Source: Gordionus sp. m RMFG-2023 (taxonomy: Eukaryota > Nematomorpha > Gordioida > Chordodea > Parachordodidae). From it: a stretch of 64,000 nucleotides of DNA. The stretch lies in assembly GCF_954871325.1 (NCBI RefSeq), contig NC_088779.1, forward strand, positions 27,514,869 to 27,578,868. Direction: 5' to 3'. Each line of letters starts with the position of its first letter. The first letter of the stretch is position 1. Shown in pieces: positions 10,343-21,070 of the stretch. The position numbers and the translations under genes are program-made. Under the pieces are notes generated by a model that was given only the letters and a program-made list of their open reading frames with translations, had not been told where the DNA came from and ran no database searches.

Positions 10343-10463
10343 TTACCAACGACAACGTTGACTACTACAATGACACCCATTACAACAATCACCTCCACTT
10401 CTACAAGGACCTCCTTGTTGCTGACACACAACATCTGGATTATTATCATCCCAAATAATTTCC
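10343..10463 (-). CDS. Knottin-like peptide, last exon, copy A
   Basis: The 121-nt terminal exon has an AG acceptor at its 5' end and a TAA stop, exactly the length of the copy B exon. It encodes a mature peptide with cysteines spaced C-x6-C-x5-CC-x2-C-x1-C-x4-C, ending CRW. Against copy B the cysteines and most residues are kept; changes fall mainly in the acidic spacer before the first mature cysteine, plus N/S and R/H changes. The first exon with the signal peptide would lie at 11076 or beyond, where the assembly has ten Ns followed by unrelated C/T sequence, so this copy may be intact or rearranged. Confidence 0.65.
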
Positions 10464-10739
10464 CTTTCAATTTTTTAAAGTTTTAATTTATAAACATGAA
10501 CATGTAATATTATATGGCTTATTTACTTGAAGATTTATTATTTGACAACGAGACCGAATTTTAAACCTTAGATATATATGTACCTAAAAATATATTATTA
10601 ACTTCTTCCTCACTTTTACATATTTTTTGTTATTTATTTTTTTGAAAATTTGTATACATAAATAATTATGAATATACAAAATAATGCATTAATGTAATAT
10701 GACCATTTATATTTTAAAATTTTAACATAAATAAATAAA

Positions 10740-10890
10740 CAAAGAATTATGGCCTTTTTTTTCATAAGCCATTAAAACAAAATTTTGTTCTATTTTCACT
10801 TTCATTGATTTTCTTAGCTATAAAACCCTCAATTTTCATTTTGCAGGAATTTTTCTAGATATTTGTGAAGGCCATAATTTTATCAAATGG
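10740..10890. mobile_element. Possible MITE in knottin intron
   Basis: AATTATGGCC at the left and GGCCATAATT at the right form an inverted pair about 140 bp apart. The same pair is present at about 29870-30020 in copy B, so it is older than the duplication. No target duplication was identified. Confidence 0.3.
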
Positions 10891-11075
10891 CTAGGATTAA
10901 TATAGAAAACTATTTAAGGGGTCTAACCACTTCTGGCCTTTCCCCCTTGTCTAATTGTCTGGATCTTAGCTTAAAACTGATTTATATATTATAAGCAATA
11001 ATATAATATGACGCAAATGCCTAGATTTATGGACAGTTATATCTTTAATTCTGTAGTGGAATAAAATATAAAAAG

Positions 11076-11085
11076 NNNNNNNNNN
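11076..11085. other. Assembly gap (10 Ns)
   Basis: Ten Ns interrupt copy A exactly where alignment with copy B ends. The true length is unknown. The adjoining C/T tract may have caused the break. Confidence 0.99.
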
Positions 11086-11169
11086 TGTAATATATAAACT
11101 CACATGATACAATAATTAATGTTATTTCGTATCTTTTCGAAACATATTGAAAAACAATTGACAGATATC

Positions 11170-12056
11170 TTTTACTTTCCCCTTTTCTTTCCCTTTCCAC
11201 TTTTTTTTCACTATTTCCTTTTTCCCTTTTTCTTTTACTTTCCCTTTTTTTCCATTTCCCTTACCTCACCCTTTCCCTTTAACTTTTACTTTTTATTACC
11301 CTTTCCCCTCTTTCCTTTTTAATTTCATTTCCAAATTCCCGTTTCCTTCCTTTTTTTAATTTCTCTCTTTCTTCTTCTTTCCATCTCTTTTTTTTCCTTT
11401 TCTTTACATTTACCTTTTTTCTTTTCATTTCCCCTCCTACTTTATTCTTTTTCTTCTCTCACCTTTTATTTTTCTTTTCTTATTTACTTCTCATTTTAAT
11501 TTTCATTTCTTCTTTCCCTTTTCCTTTCCCCTTTTATTTTACCCTATCTTTCTTTTCTTACCCTTCTTCTTTTCCTCTCTCCCTTTTTTCCCTTTCCCCT
11601 TTTCTTTCCCTTTCCACTTTTTTTTCACTATTTCTTTTCCTTTCCTTTTTTCTTTTACTTTCCCTTTTTTCCATTTCCCTTTCCCCTTATCTTTTCCTTT
11701 TTATTACCCTTTCCACTCTTTCCTTTTTATTTCATTTCCATATTCGATTTTCCTTCTCTTTTCCTTCCTTTCTCTTTTAATTTCTTTTTCATTATCTTCC
11801 CCTTTCTTTCCCTTCTCTTTTTTTTCCCTTTTCTTTACATTTACCTCTTTCCTTTTCATTTACCCTTATACTTTTATCTTTTTCTTTACATATTTCTTTA
11901 CCTTTTTCTTCTCCCCCCCCCCTTTTATTTTTCTCATTTATTTCCTTCTCATTTCGCATTCTACTTTTCATTTCACCCTTTCCTTCCCTTTTCCTTTCCC
12001 ATTTTATTTTACCCTACCATTTTTCTTACCCTTTCTTCTCTTCTCTTCTCTTCTCT
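11170..12056. repeat. Homopyrimidine tract after the gap
   Basis: About 0.9 kb with almost only C and T on the + strand. A segment with TTTCCACTTTTTTTTCACTA appears twice (about 11190 and 11600), so the tract grew partly by internal duplication. A 67-codon ORF over its start is an artefact of composition. Confidence 0.95.
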
Positions 12057-13020
12057 ATGGCTTAGAATTTTGTATCTACTCTTAATTTATATGAAATATT
12101 GCTTAGTTTTCATATAGATTTAAAAAAAAATATGTAAAAGATTTTGGCAAAATTGTTTGAAATTTAAAGTGTGAATACTCTATGCATACTGAAATACATT
12201 ATCGGGGAAATCTGATTTTAAAAAATTAAAAAACATTCTTTACAAATAATTTAAAATTGAGAGGTTTTTTAATCCCTTTAAATTCCATATCACATGCCAC
12301 ATGTTTATCAAGATTTTAAAATTTTTGGGGTAGGAATTTAATAATTACTATAAAATTCGAATTCTTCCACCAGACCAAAGTTTATTAGCAAGCCATATTA
12401 ATTTATTTCATTTTTTATTATAATATTAAATAACAATAAATGCCACCTTACATATTATATATCATAAAATTATGTTCTTATTAATTTTTTAATATATTTA
12501 TAATTAAATTCTTTTTATATTTGAAAATTGATTCCTATTATGTCCATTATCTGTAATTTAATTTTACGAAGAAAAAAGATAGAAAAACGTAATATTTAAA
12601 AAGAAAAATGATAGAATAATGCAAAGTAAAATATAACTAAATGAAATAAGAGAAATAAAAGAGAAAAGATAGGTATAAAAGATAAAATATAGATAAAAAG
12701 GTAAGGTAAATTGTAAATGGTTATATCTATTATTTGGTATGATTAATAATTAATAAATACTTATTTTAGAAATTAAAGTTATTAGTGATTGTAATTAAAT
12801 TCATTTAATTAGTAATTAATTCCTTTCAAAAAAAAGACATAAAAAAATAAAGTTTAAAAGTGAAATGATAGAAGATAATTAAGGTCAAAAATTTAAAAAA
12901 ATTAAAAAAAAGAGAAAGAACGTACAGTGTAAAAAAAGGAAAGATAGATGAACGTTTTCAAAAATTTTTTATAAATTAAATAAGATGGATGATATGGTAA
13001 TTTTTAATTGATATTTATGA
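12057..13020. other. AT-rich stretch, no feature seen
   Basis: The sequence is very AT-rich and becomes purine-rich on the + strand from about 12560 to 12960 (GAAAAAAGATAGAAAAACG-like). No open frame or repeat was supported. Confidence 0.5.
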
Positions 13021-13080
13021 TAGAGATCTGCAAAGTTAGCGGCGTCGGGCTTTTAAAACTAGGCCCGATGCAGATCACTA
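13021..13080. mobile_element. 60-bp miniature hAT element
   Basis: TAGAGATCTGCA at the left and TGCAGATCACTA at the right form terminal inverted repeats around a core with GTCGGGC and GGCCCGA. The flanks ATTTATGA (13013-13020) and ATTTATAA (13081-13088) match at 7 of 8 bases, as expected for a hAT target duplication. Confidence 0.75.
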
Positions 13081-13184
13081 ATTTATAATGTATTTCTATT
13101 AAAAAGAAGAAAGATATAGTAGTAAGATAAAATTATTGATTATGTCTATGAAATTTTCTAATTTATAATCTTCAGGAGCATAAA

Positions 13185-13390
13185 ATCTTTTTGAATAAAA
13201 TACTGAGTTACTAAAAATCGTCTGAAATTGAGCTAGTTTAACAACACTATTTGATTTTAATCATATTATGGCAATAATTATATTAATTTCGAATTAATGA
13301 TTGGGAAGGGCGTGTTAAACTTTATTTATTCTTTTACTCAGCCTTTGGTCTGGTCAATATTATATTAATATCTAATAAAAAAAAATTTTT
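13185..13390. repeat. Dispersed repeat, pairs with 38215-38480
   Basis: Both copies share TTATATTAATTTCGAATTAA and GCCTTTGGTCTGGTCAAT in the same order. Within it TTTAACAACACTA (ending 13249) looks like a hAT right end of the TAGTGTTGTTAAA type, but similarity between copies continues past it. Confidence 0.75.
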
Positions 13391-13917
13391 TTTTGTATTT
13401 ATCGATTGTTAAATTTGCTCTTTATCTCAAATATTAAGAAATAAATAAAATATAAATTATAATTTTTCATATAACACGAGAATTGAAATAAAAATAAAAT
13501 AATATTCATTATAAAATAAAATATGATGAAAATTTGATAAAAAAAAATTATTATTTTATTAATCCATCAAATTATGACATAAATATATAATTAGATATAG
13601 TTACAATAAGTATCCATAAATAATATTAATTAATATTATACAATTCATGTCAAAAAAAAATATAAAATTTGAAAAAATTGAAATAATCTGAAACCATTAT
13701 TATTATCTCTTTTCTTTTTTTTAGTCCAACCGAACCAGATGATGGTTTAACTGAAGGAAATTAATATTAATCATGTGACCTGTCATTTGAAAAGCTAGTA
13801 ATAAAAATCGGAGACTTCCGTATATTTTTAAAAATTTATGCCCAGGCCGGGTCTGTCTTAAATTTTTTTCGAAATAAAATATCAGGGCTAGGCAAAATAT
13901 TTTATTTCTCCATTTTA
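13391..13917. other. AT-rich stretch with hAT-like G+C patch
   Basis: No gene. The segment 13840-13895 has GCCCAGGCCGGGTCTG and CAGGGCTAGGC, the kind of G+C-rich sequence found inside hAT ends here. An ORF on the minus strand (13721-13975) merely spans this and the MITE end. Confidence 0.4.
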
Positions 13918-14326
13918 GTGCGCACAAATTTAGCGTTTTAAACGCTGCTTTGCAGGCACAAATAATGCATTTCAAATGACCTCGTGCAAATTGGTAAAAT
14001 TACCGTTTGTCGTTAGCAACCATTTTAAAAAAAACGCAAATAGGTTTGCCTTTTCCTTTACTTTTTTTTATTTTTCGCTTTGTAATATTATATAAAATGT
14101 ACTATAAATAACTTACTTATGTCTTAAAAAGGAATATTTAGAAATTGAAAAAATAAGAAGGCAGACGATAATATAATTTTCAAAGACAAATTCTTCTTTT
14201 TTTAGAACTAATTTAAAATTTGAATAAACGGATATTAATAAAAAGGCAACCTCAATTTAAACAAGGGAAGCGTTACGTTTTTTTAATTAAAAAATTAATG
14301 CACGTAAACACTCAATTTGTGTGCAC
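13918..14326. mobile_element. GTGC-ended MITE, inverted third copy
   Basis: The reverse complement matches 117-538 along its length, with GTGCGCACAAAT and ATTTGTGTGCAC at the ends. It is the most diverged of the three copies. Flanks are TTA and TAT. Confidence 0.8.
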
Positions 14327-14574
14327 TATCATTAAAACAATATTTCACATTCATTCAATTATCATGTTTCCTATTTCCATTTTTAGTAAATTTTTATAGT
14401 TTAAAATATTATTCAAATTAATTATTCTACTAATCATTATTTAAATCGATCAAATTATTAAAAGCAACAAAGATATAACTCAATAATCAAAATATAAAGA
14501 ATACTTTTTAAAAGGGAAAATTATATTTTATATGGGTATCATTTTATCTCTCATTTTCTCTGTCCCAAATTCAG

Positions 14575-14680
14575 GCAATTAAGTATGTTGCCAGGGAGAG
14601 AGCGAAGATTATATAGATATACAGGAGCAAAAGGAAAAATAAGGGAATTACCATCCACCTGTCGAAGAGATAGTGTATAG
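14575..14680 (+). CDS. Candidate terminal exon
   Basis: After a pyrimidine-rich stretch and TTCAG, a 34-codon frame runs to TAG: QLSMLPGRERRLYRYTG, then a basic tail with one cysteine. The codons look more protein-like than the surroundings, and another frame just upstream starts MGIILSLIFSV. No joined gene model could be built and no second copy exists, so this is weak. Confidence 0.2.
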
Positions 14681-14804
14681 TGATTTTAAACTCACTTTGA
14701 AAAAGTCATTATATATGGATTTCATATTCGTTGAAAAAGTAAAAAGCCGATTAAATATATATTTATTTTTATAAAACCAAAGTCTTAGAAAAATAATTTA
14801 TATA

Positions 14805-14853
14805 CCCTATCAGGGTCTGGCCGCGCAAACGGTACCTCTGCAGGTCTTTAATA
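14805..14853. mobile_element. hAT terminus fragment
   Basis: GGTCTGGCCGCGCAAACGG followed by GGTACCTCTGCAGGTCTTTA resembles the right end of the repeat at 60975-61299 (GGTACCTCTGCAAGGCTCTG). No partner end was found. Confidence 0.4.
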
Positions 14854-14884
14854 AGAATGATTAAATTTTATTTTTAAAAAAACA

Positions 14885-15060
14885 CAATTTTATGTCTTAT
14901 AACACCAACTCATATCCCCCAAACCTTTATAACCCTCCTATATCTTTTTAATCTTTTATCCTATTTACTTGTTTAACTTTAAATATTTCATCCTATTAAA
15001 AAAAATTTCCTTGAATTGCAGATCTGATATGGGTTATTATCATGGAGCCAAAAGTATTTT
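14885..15060. repeat. Diverged direct repeat, pairs with 15645-15780
   Basis: Both copies contain CATATCCCCCAAACCTTTA, then a similar AT-rich run, then TTATTATC near the end. The pair flanks a hAT MITE and a hAT end, so these may be parts of one older repeat. Confidence 0.5.
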
Positions 15061-15116
15061 ATAATCCGCCGTTTATTTTGTGGAAGCTCAGAAATGGGCT
15101 CCAATTTTTATATTAG
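15022..15116 (+). CDS. Weak exon candidate
   Basis: A frame of 30 codons follows TTGAATTGCAG and ends at TAG: LIWVIIMEPKVFYNPPF, then ILWKLRNGLQF. It lies inside a dispersed repeat, so it may be transposon-derived. No family recognised. Confidence 0.12.
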
Positions 15117-15122
15117 ACCCTT

Positions 15123-15263
15123 TAGTATCGTTAAATCACCTAACTTTGACTATCTCTATTTGTGGCATGTCTAGTCTCAACTTGAAAATTAATCGAATAT
15201 TTTTAGATAAAAATATGGCTACCCTGTTTTATAGTCGACTAAAGTTAGGTATTTAAACCACTA
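15123..15263. mobile_element. 141-bp hAT MITE, TSD AGACCCTT
   Basis: The element starts TAGTATCGTTAAATCACC and ends with the inverted form GGTATTTAAACCACTA. CCTAACTTTGACTA and TAGTCGACTAAAGTTAGG pair further in. Both flanks are AGACCCTT (15115-15122 and 15264-15271), a perfect 8-bp duplication. Confidence 0.88.
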
Positions 15264-15350
15264 AGACCCTTAGCCCATCCTCCTTTATGAAATTTAACCC
15301 GACAACTTAAAGCTAACCCACAAAAAAAGTTCATTTTATAAAATGTATAT

Positions 15351-15430
15351 CAGGCTCGTAACCAGGAGGAAGCTTCAGTTGAGGGAATACCAAAGAAGGA
15401 TATTTGGAAATCTAAGTCATGGGAGGGAAA
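15351..15430. mobile_element. hAT terminus, CAGG.TCGTAACCAGG type
   Basis: CAGGCTCGTAACCAGGAGG matches the end type CAG.GGCGTA.CCAGG known from hAT-Tip100-like elements. Comparable ends occur at 35425, 57984 and 60497. No opposite end was identified nearby. Confidence 0.5.
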
Positions 15431-16338
15431 TTTTTATTTTTCAGATAGGATAGGAGGGGGGTATATATATTATCGATAATATGTTAATTTTTGAACATGC
15501 CATAATTGCGAGGTTTGACATTAACCAGACCTCACTGAACACAAAATATGCAAATGATGTAATTTATTTCTAATTATAATAAAATGACCTCACAGATTTA
15601 ACAGGGATATTAATTAAATATGATTAAAAAACGGTTAATATATCTTAATATAACCTTACCCATATCCCCCAAACCTTTAATCAATTTTTAAACCTTTTTG
15701 TTTTAATTTTAAGTATAGTTCACCTAATTTAAATTCCTTCAAATGAACATTCTTATTTAAGTTATTATCTTCCATTGAACTGAAACCGAACCCTCTGGTT
15801 TTCGGAGAGGCTAAACTCTCTGTTAAATCCTTTTAGAGGCGGCTCAAATGGAACGATTTAACATCACTAGACTGACCAGCACTCGTAATATTTTTACGAA
15901 CTCGGCCTAAATTATTTAATAAATATTTTTAAAACAAAAATATAATATATTTGTAAAATTTTACGTTACCGTGACTCGAAGAATAAAGAAAGACGTTACT
16001 CGTTATTTGGGAAAAGTAACGAATGAATTTCCTTTTCCTCAAAAAAGGTAACGACGTTACTTTCACCAACGTCATCATATCACTAGGAAATGCTTTTGGT
16101 TTTTTTAAAGAAATATATTTCTGTATCTATTTTAGGCTTTTAATTTTCTACTTTATGATTGGCAAAAAAATTTTTTTCTATTTTATTGGCATAGGAAAAT
16201 AAATTTTATTACATTTATAAATAAAAAGTCTCGCTAAATAATTTCAGGTATGTATAGAGGCGCACGCAAAAATCATATTTTTCCCTCATGATTTAAATAT
16301 TTATGTATAATTTTTTTGTTTTATTTTTTACAAAAGAA
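15431..16338. other. Intergenic with repeat fragments
   Basis: Contains the second copy of a direct repeat (15645-15780), a hAT-like end (CGATTTAACATCACTA near 15857-15872) and a block with several GTTAC/GTAAC motifs (15960-16075). No exon was supported. Confidence 0.4.
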
Positions 16339-16439
16339 ATGGAAATAGTTTTCAATCGCATTTTCGATTACCTAAACGATTTGAGTCGCCGAATCTATGT
16401 TCCTCTGGGAGAAATCATGTTAAACTTTAACCAAAATCA
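16339..16439 (+). CDS. Candidate exon with consensus donor
   Basis: ATG at 16339 opens 33 codons plus two bases, reading MEIVFNRIFDYLNDLSRR and then IYVPLGEIMLNF, and ends at a textbook donor, CA|GTAAGTTT. A pyrimidine-rich stretch and AAAG lie just upstream, so it could also be internal. It sits directly before copy B of the duplicated locus; the matching place for copy A is outside the window. It may be the first exon of the four-exon gene, but the phase (two bases left over) does not fit the next exon directly, so a missing exon or a separate gene is possible. Confidence 0.35.
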
Positions 16440-16662
16440 GTAAGTTTTTTTTCTCTTCAAATTATTATTTTATTAAATAGTTAATATGTTTTAAAAATTA
16501 TCAATTTTCTTGTTAAATAAAAAAAATAATTTTTTTTTTTCGTTTCATTTTATTTTTCCTCCAATAAGCTTTCACGAATTGGCGGAATCGACGCAAATAT
16601 TCGTTCCCTTCTTAAACGTATATTTTTTAATGTTTTTTCAAAATAAATAAATATCTTTATAA

Positions 16663-17066
16663 GTGAACACAAATCGAGGCGATGTTTTGCCGTAATTTTT
16701 TTATTAAAAAAAAACGTTACGCGTCTCTTGTTTTAAATTGACTTTTTATTAATATACATCTTAAAAATTTTAAATAAGTTTTTTTAAAAAAAGGATTTGT
16801 CTTTGAAAATTATATTATCGTCTGCCTTCTTATTTCTTTAAGTTCTAAATATTCCTTTTTAGGTTATAAGTAAGTTATTTATATTACATTTATATATAAT
16901 ATTACAAAGCGAAATAAAAAAAAAGTAAATGAACAAGCAAACCTATTTGCGTTTTTTTAAATGCTCGCTAACGCCATACTGTAATTTAACCAATAAGCAC
17001 GAAACCATTTGAAATGCCTTATTTGCGCTTGCAACGCAGCATTTGAAATGCTCAATTTGTGCGCAC
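16663..17066. mobile_element. GTGC-ended MITE, copy B
   Basis: Same element as 117-538, with GTGAACACAAATCGAG on the left and CTCAATTTGTGCGCAC on the right, flanked by TAA on both sides (16660-16662 and 17067-17069). It was inserted before the duplication. Confidence 0.65.
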
Positions 17067-17631
17067 TAATTTCTCGGGTTTTACATTTCTCGGTCCCGAT
17101 TTGTAGATTTTCCAAAGTTTAAATGTTAATAACTGGGACGCGAGAGGGGTCTTTAACATTTGATTAAGTAATAGCCATTTATACCGTTTCAAAAAAAAAC
17201 CTGAACTCCAAAGGCTTTTAAAGCGACTCTTAATCGCAAACTCAAAAGGGTTTGGATACTTTTTAAATGCGATTCTATATTTGTATATATTTTTTTTTTT
17301 TTAAAAATTAACTTATAAGACGAAGGTTTTTATAATGAAATATTTTGTTAACGAAGGAATACTTTATATTAAATAGAGGTAGGTTCAGCCCTGCCAGCAG
17401 GCTGGCCAAAAAATTTTGAACCTGGTCGGGCTTGTAAAAAATTAATTCTTCACGGTGCTCGAGCCCGTCATTGTTCATTTTCTTTCTTTTTTTAAGAACT
17501 TGAAAAGGTAGCGATTTACTTATTTTATATATTTTTATTGATCATTAGCATTACTATAATATATTAAATTTTGTGTAAATAAAATTTCTTTTTTAAATAA
17601 ATAATATTCTGATGAAAAAAAGGATGTCAAA

Positions 17632-18459
17632 ATGGTCTTCAACGATAGGATTAACGCTTCCGTGGTCAAATCTCTCATATCAAAGTCCAAAAAATGTTCG
17701 CAAAAGGACCCAACACAATCTTTTAATATCGACAATAACCCTATCATGTCGTTATCGAGTAATTGCCCTACCCTTAATACTTTTCTCGTAGATATTACAC
17801 AAATTAGGAAGAAAGAATAGAGGAAAAAGAGAGGATATGATATCCTAAATATTTAATATAATTAATCTCTCAACTAGTGTTGTTAAACGGCCCGATTAAG
17901 ATTTTAGATAAAATGATATCATGTAAGCCCGAAGATTTTGCTGATAGACGGCAAAAAGGTTTAAACCTATGTTTGAAAAATTTCGAGGGCTTATACATAA
18001 TATTATTTTGGCTAAAATCTTAATCGGGTCGTTTTTAAAAAATCGACCTAAAATTGGGTCATTTAACAACACTACTCTCAACTCAAATACTTTGACTATC
18101 AATGTTTCTTAAATATATTTTTTTTTGGATCACTTCTTCCTAGTGGACGACGAAATGAGTTTCAACAATTATAGTTCCTCAACTGGAAGCTACCTAGAAG
18201 ATCACCCTAAGAAGAATACTCAATTTTCCCCTCCAACAAATCGTAATAATAATAAGTAATACTAGTACGTTATTATTAAATATTTATTTCGTTTCTAAAT
18301 TCTACAGAAGAGAATATCAAAAGATTGACGAATATTTTTTGTGATTATTAATTTTTATGTTCTTTCAGCATGAGATACAGGAAGCGAAGATTAGCCTCCT
18401 ATTGTGAATGGGGTCTAAGGAGATTTTTTTTAACTCTTGGGAGTGATAATGGTTTCTGA
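17632..18459 (+). CDS. Four-exon gene for a 120-aa protein, copy B
   Basis: Exons 17632-17758, 18144-18255, 18308-18340 and 18369-18459 have the same lengths and phases as copy A (127, 112, 33 and 91 nt). The intron at 18341-18368 is again 28 nt, starting GTGATT and ending TTTCAG. Differences from copy A include a silent ACC/ACA in exon 1, two silent changes and V/I in exon 3, and E/G in exon 4. The retained phases and the silent changes in a 33-nt exon support the model. The protein family is unknown. A larger antisense frame at 17535-17747 is regarded as a shadow. Confidence 0.5.
17875..18074. mobile_element. 200-bp hAT MITE, TSD CTCTCAAC
   Basis: Copy B of the intronic MITE. It has ends TAGTGTTGTTAAACGGCCC and CATTTAACAACACTA and perfect flanks CTCTCAAC (17867-17874 and 18075-18082). 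This copy preserves the TAGTG start better than copy A. Confidence 0.88.
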
Positions 18460-18917
18460 TGGGCCATGCCTATTATTATATTTCATAATTTCTAAGGTTT
18501 TTTAAGGGGGTTTATATATAAGTGAATAAATGATGAAGGCTAAATCATTTTAGCTGGGTGGTATTTGGAATACCCCAGTAGGGAGAGATTGAGACGATTG
18601 CAGGAATTAAGAAAACGAATATTAAGGGGAAATAATAAATAGATTTGTGAATTGAAATATGAAGAAAGGATTGCAAATAACTTAAAAAGAAATATTTTTA
18701 TAAGGAAGCTGAATGAACGTACACTAAATCTAGCTTACAAATTGGACATATGCTTATATTTAAAATTATGACTAGTAGTTATATAAATTGGGGATGATAT
18801 TTGAATCATTTTTACTAACTAGAAATTAAAAAATGTTTTTTTTACCAAAGGCCAAAACTCACATGTGTCAATATTCAGCCTTTAGAATTAACCTTTCACC
18901 AACCCAATTACATCCAC
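18460..18917. other. Intergenic, nothing seen
   Basis: Counterpart of 1936-2393, AT-rich, without a supported feature. Confidence 0.5.
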
Positions 18918-19370
18918 ATGGATTATTGGTATTATTCTCACGAAAATCCATCTTCAAGTAATACAGATTTCGATGCTAACCAAAATCCCAAAACAAAACC
19001 AAAACTTAATAATTCTTGCAATAATCCCGAAAGTAATTTCAACAAAAAATTTGAAAGACAATTCGACAAATTAGAAGAACGATTAGACAACGTTATCCAC
19101 CACAAGACAAATATTCGGAACAAAGACTTGAATAGCAAAATCCCTAAAAATCCAGAAATTATTCACGATAAAGCTTGTCCCGATTCGTTAGAAAATATTA
19201 TTATGGGGATGATGGAGCGGAAGGAACGTTTACACAAGCGGAGCATTAAAGCTGGTTCCCGCTTTCAGTACATGAGGGTTAATCGGGAATCGACTCCGAC
19301 ATCTAACAACTTGCTAACCTTACGTTGCGGTATCAAAGAAAAGAAACAAACATGTAAATTATTAGCATAA
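18918..19370 (+). CDS. 150-codon ORF, copy B, unrecognised
   Basis: Same length as copy A, with N/D, N/I, S/N and A/T replacements and one silent change. The stop codon is the first part of a 13-bp tandem repeat that is amplified in this copy only. The frame is unaffected because the extra units follow the stop. The protein is polar, Asn- and Lys-rich, with charged helical segments and no membrane span. Confidence 0.4.
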   Translation: MDYWYYSHENPSSSNTDFDANQNPKTKPKLNNSCNNPESNFNKKFERQFDKLEERLDNVIHHKTNIRNKDLNSKIPKNPEIIHDKACPDSLENIIMGMMERKERLHKRSIKAGSRFQYMRVNRESTPTSNNLLTLRCGIKEKKQTCKLLA

Positions 19371-19457
19371 TATATTAGCATAATATATTAGCATAATATA
19401 TTAGCATAATATATTAGCATAATATATTAGCATAATATATTAGCATAATATATTAGC
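19361..19457. repeat. 13-bp tandem repeat, ~7 units
   Basis: TTAGCATAATATA is repeated about seven times; copy A has a single unit. It begins at the stop codon of the 150-codon ORF and makes the 3' flank length variable. Confidence 0.95.
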
Positions 19458-19720
19458 AATCATTTATATTAATCATAAAAATCTAACCCTATTTGTCTCG
19501 ATCTCTAGTAATAAAATTCATTTATCCAATTAATTGAGCTAGATTTTTAAAAAAATAAATTCTTCAGCCTGTGCCATTTTGATCTCCTCGGCTAATTCAG
19601 TGCTATGAGATAAGTAGGAAACTTAACTCGTAAAGTCTAGTTATTTTTCTATTTCCCAAATTCTCAACAATTAGATTTAGTATATTAAATTAACTAAAAA
19701 AATTGTTAAATAAACATAAT

Positions 19721-20795
19721 GGGTCATTCCATGACAAATCAACCACGATTCGACCGACCCCCTTCGATTTTTTTTAAAATTTGGCAAGCCAAGAAAGATT
19801 AATTTAACTAAATAGCCTAAATTTTAGTCTCCTAACATTTATATTTTCGGAGATATTAGGGTTCAGTGGTAAAAATGACGTATTTTTACCATTATGCGCC
19901 TTCATTCAATTATATTTTAAAAACTATATAATTTATAAATAACAAATTTAATATCAAAACAAAGATTATACTTAAAAAAATATTTTTTTAATGCTTTTTC
20001 CAATTTCCGGCCATTTTATTTAATATATAAGAACTAAAACATATTTTTTAAAAATATTACGACCTTTATTTTTTTATAAAATATTTTAATAGACATTACT
20101 AAATCCTTCCTTTATATTTATGAAAAAAAATTGGCCTGGGACGCTGCCAGCTTTCTCAAAATCGATAAAAATGATGAAAAGTATATAAATATTTTCACGA
20201 AAGGGGGTGTCTTTGTATAAAATTGTATATTAATCAGTATTTAATGGTTTTTTTTGAACTGATTTATTGTTATTTTCATTTACAAGATGAATATAAATAA
20301 TATCAAATAGTTGAAACTAATCATTAAAAACTAATTAATAACATCCCTTTCTTGAAAATATTTCTTCACTGTCTGATTATTTTTATTGGGTTTAAGAATG
20401 AAGCTAGCCGTGTTCCAGACCGATTTTTTTTATAAATATAAAGGAAGAGTTTAGTAATGTCTACTAAATCTTTTATAAAAATTGAAGGTCATATTATTTC
20501 CAAAAATTGTTTTTAGTTCTTAAATATTAAATAAAATGGGAAAAAATTGAAAAAATCAAAAAAAAATTTTTTATCTTAATCTTTGAACCTAATTTTAATA
20601 TTAAATTTGTTATTTAGAATTATGTAGTTTTGTAATTGGGTGAAAGAAGATAATGGTAAAAATACCTCATTTTTGGCACTTAACCCGAATATCTCCAAAA
20701 ATACTAATGTTTTACGAGGCTAAAATTTTAAAAATTGAAGAGGGTCGGCCGAAAATTTCATTTTTTTGTGCTCTCATTTGACCTGTAATGGACCC
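19721..20795. mobile_element. ~1.07-kb foldback DNA element, copy B
   Basis: Counterpart of 3120-4185. This copy retains GTGCTCTCATTTGACCTG before the right end, which is missing in copy A and improves the match of the two termini (GGGTCATTCCATG against GGGTCCATTACAG). Confidence 0.75.
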
Positions 20796-21070
20796 GACAC
20801 TTTTTAAAGTACGGACATGTCACCGCGATATTATTATTGGGACACTATATAACGCCGCGAAAAGACACTCTCGTTACTACTGAATGTTTAAGAATTACAT
20901 ATTTATCATGTAAACCTTTTACGAATATGACCTCATAAAGAATATTATTATTGTAAATACAATAATTTACGACTAACTTATATATATATTTATATTTACA
21001 AAGTCAAAAATTTGGGCAAGAAAAGCAAGATAAATGAAAACTCTATACTATCCCAAAACAACGTGCAAAG

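Larger units (their letters stand above)
10019..11075. repeat. Duplicated block 2, copy A
   Basis: Aligns with 29184-30233 in the same orientation. It contains the minus-strand knottin exon and the intron up to the assembly gap. The gap begins just where the first coding exon would follow. Confidence 0.9.

Noticed and set aside
11119-11322. 67-codon ORF after the assembly gap
   Set aside because: It runs into the C/T tract; no protein-like composition.
13721-13975. 84-codon minus-strand ORF
   Set aside because: Spans a hAT-like patch and the end of a MITE; no family, no second copy in frame.
117-14326. A single 14-kb transposon with ~420-bp inverted ends
   Set aside because: Each end is a complete MITE with its own inverted ends, and no capsid, polymerase or transposase gene of a large element lies between.
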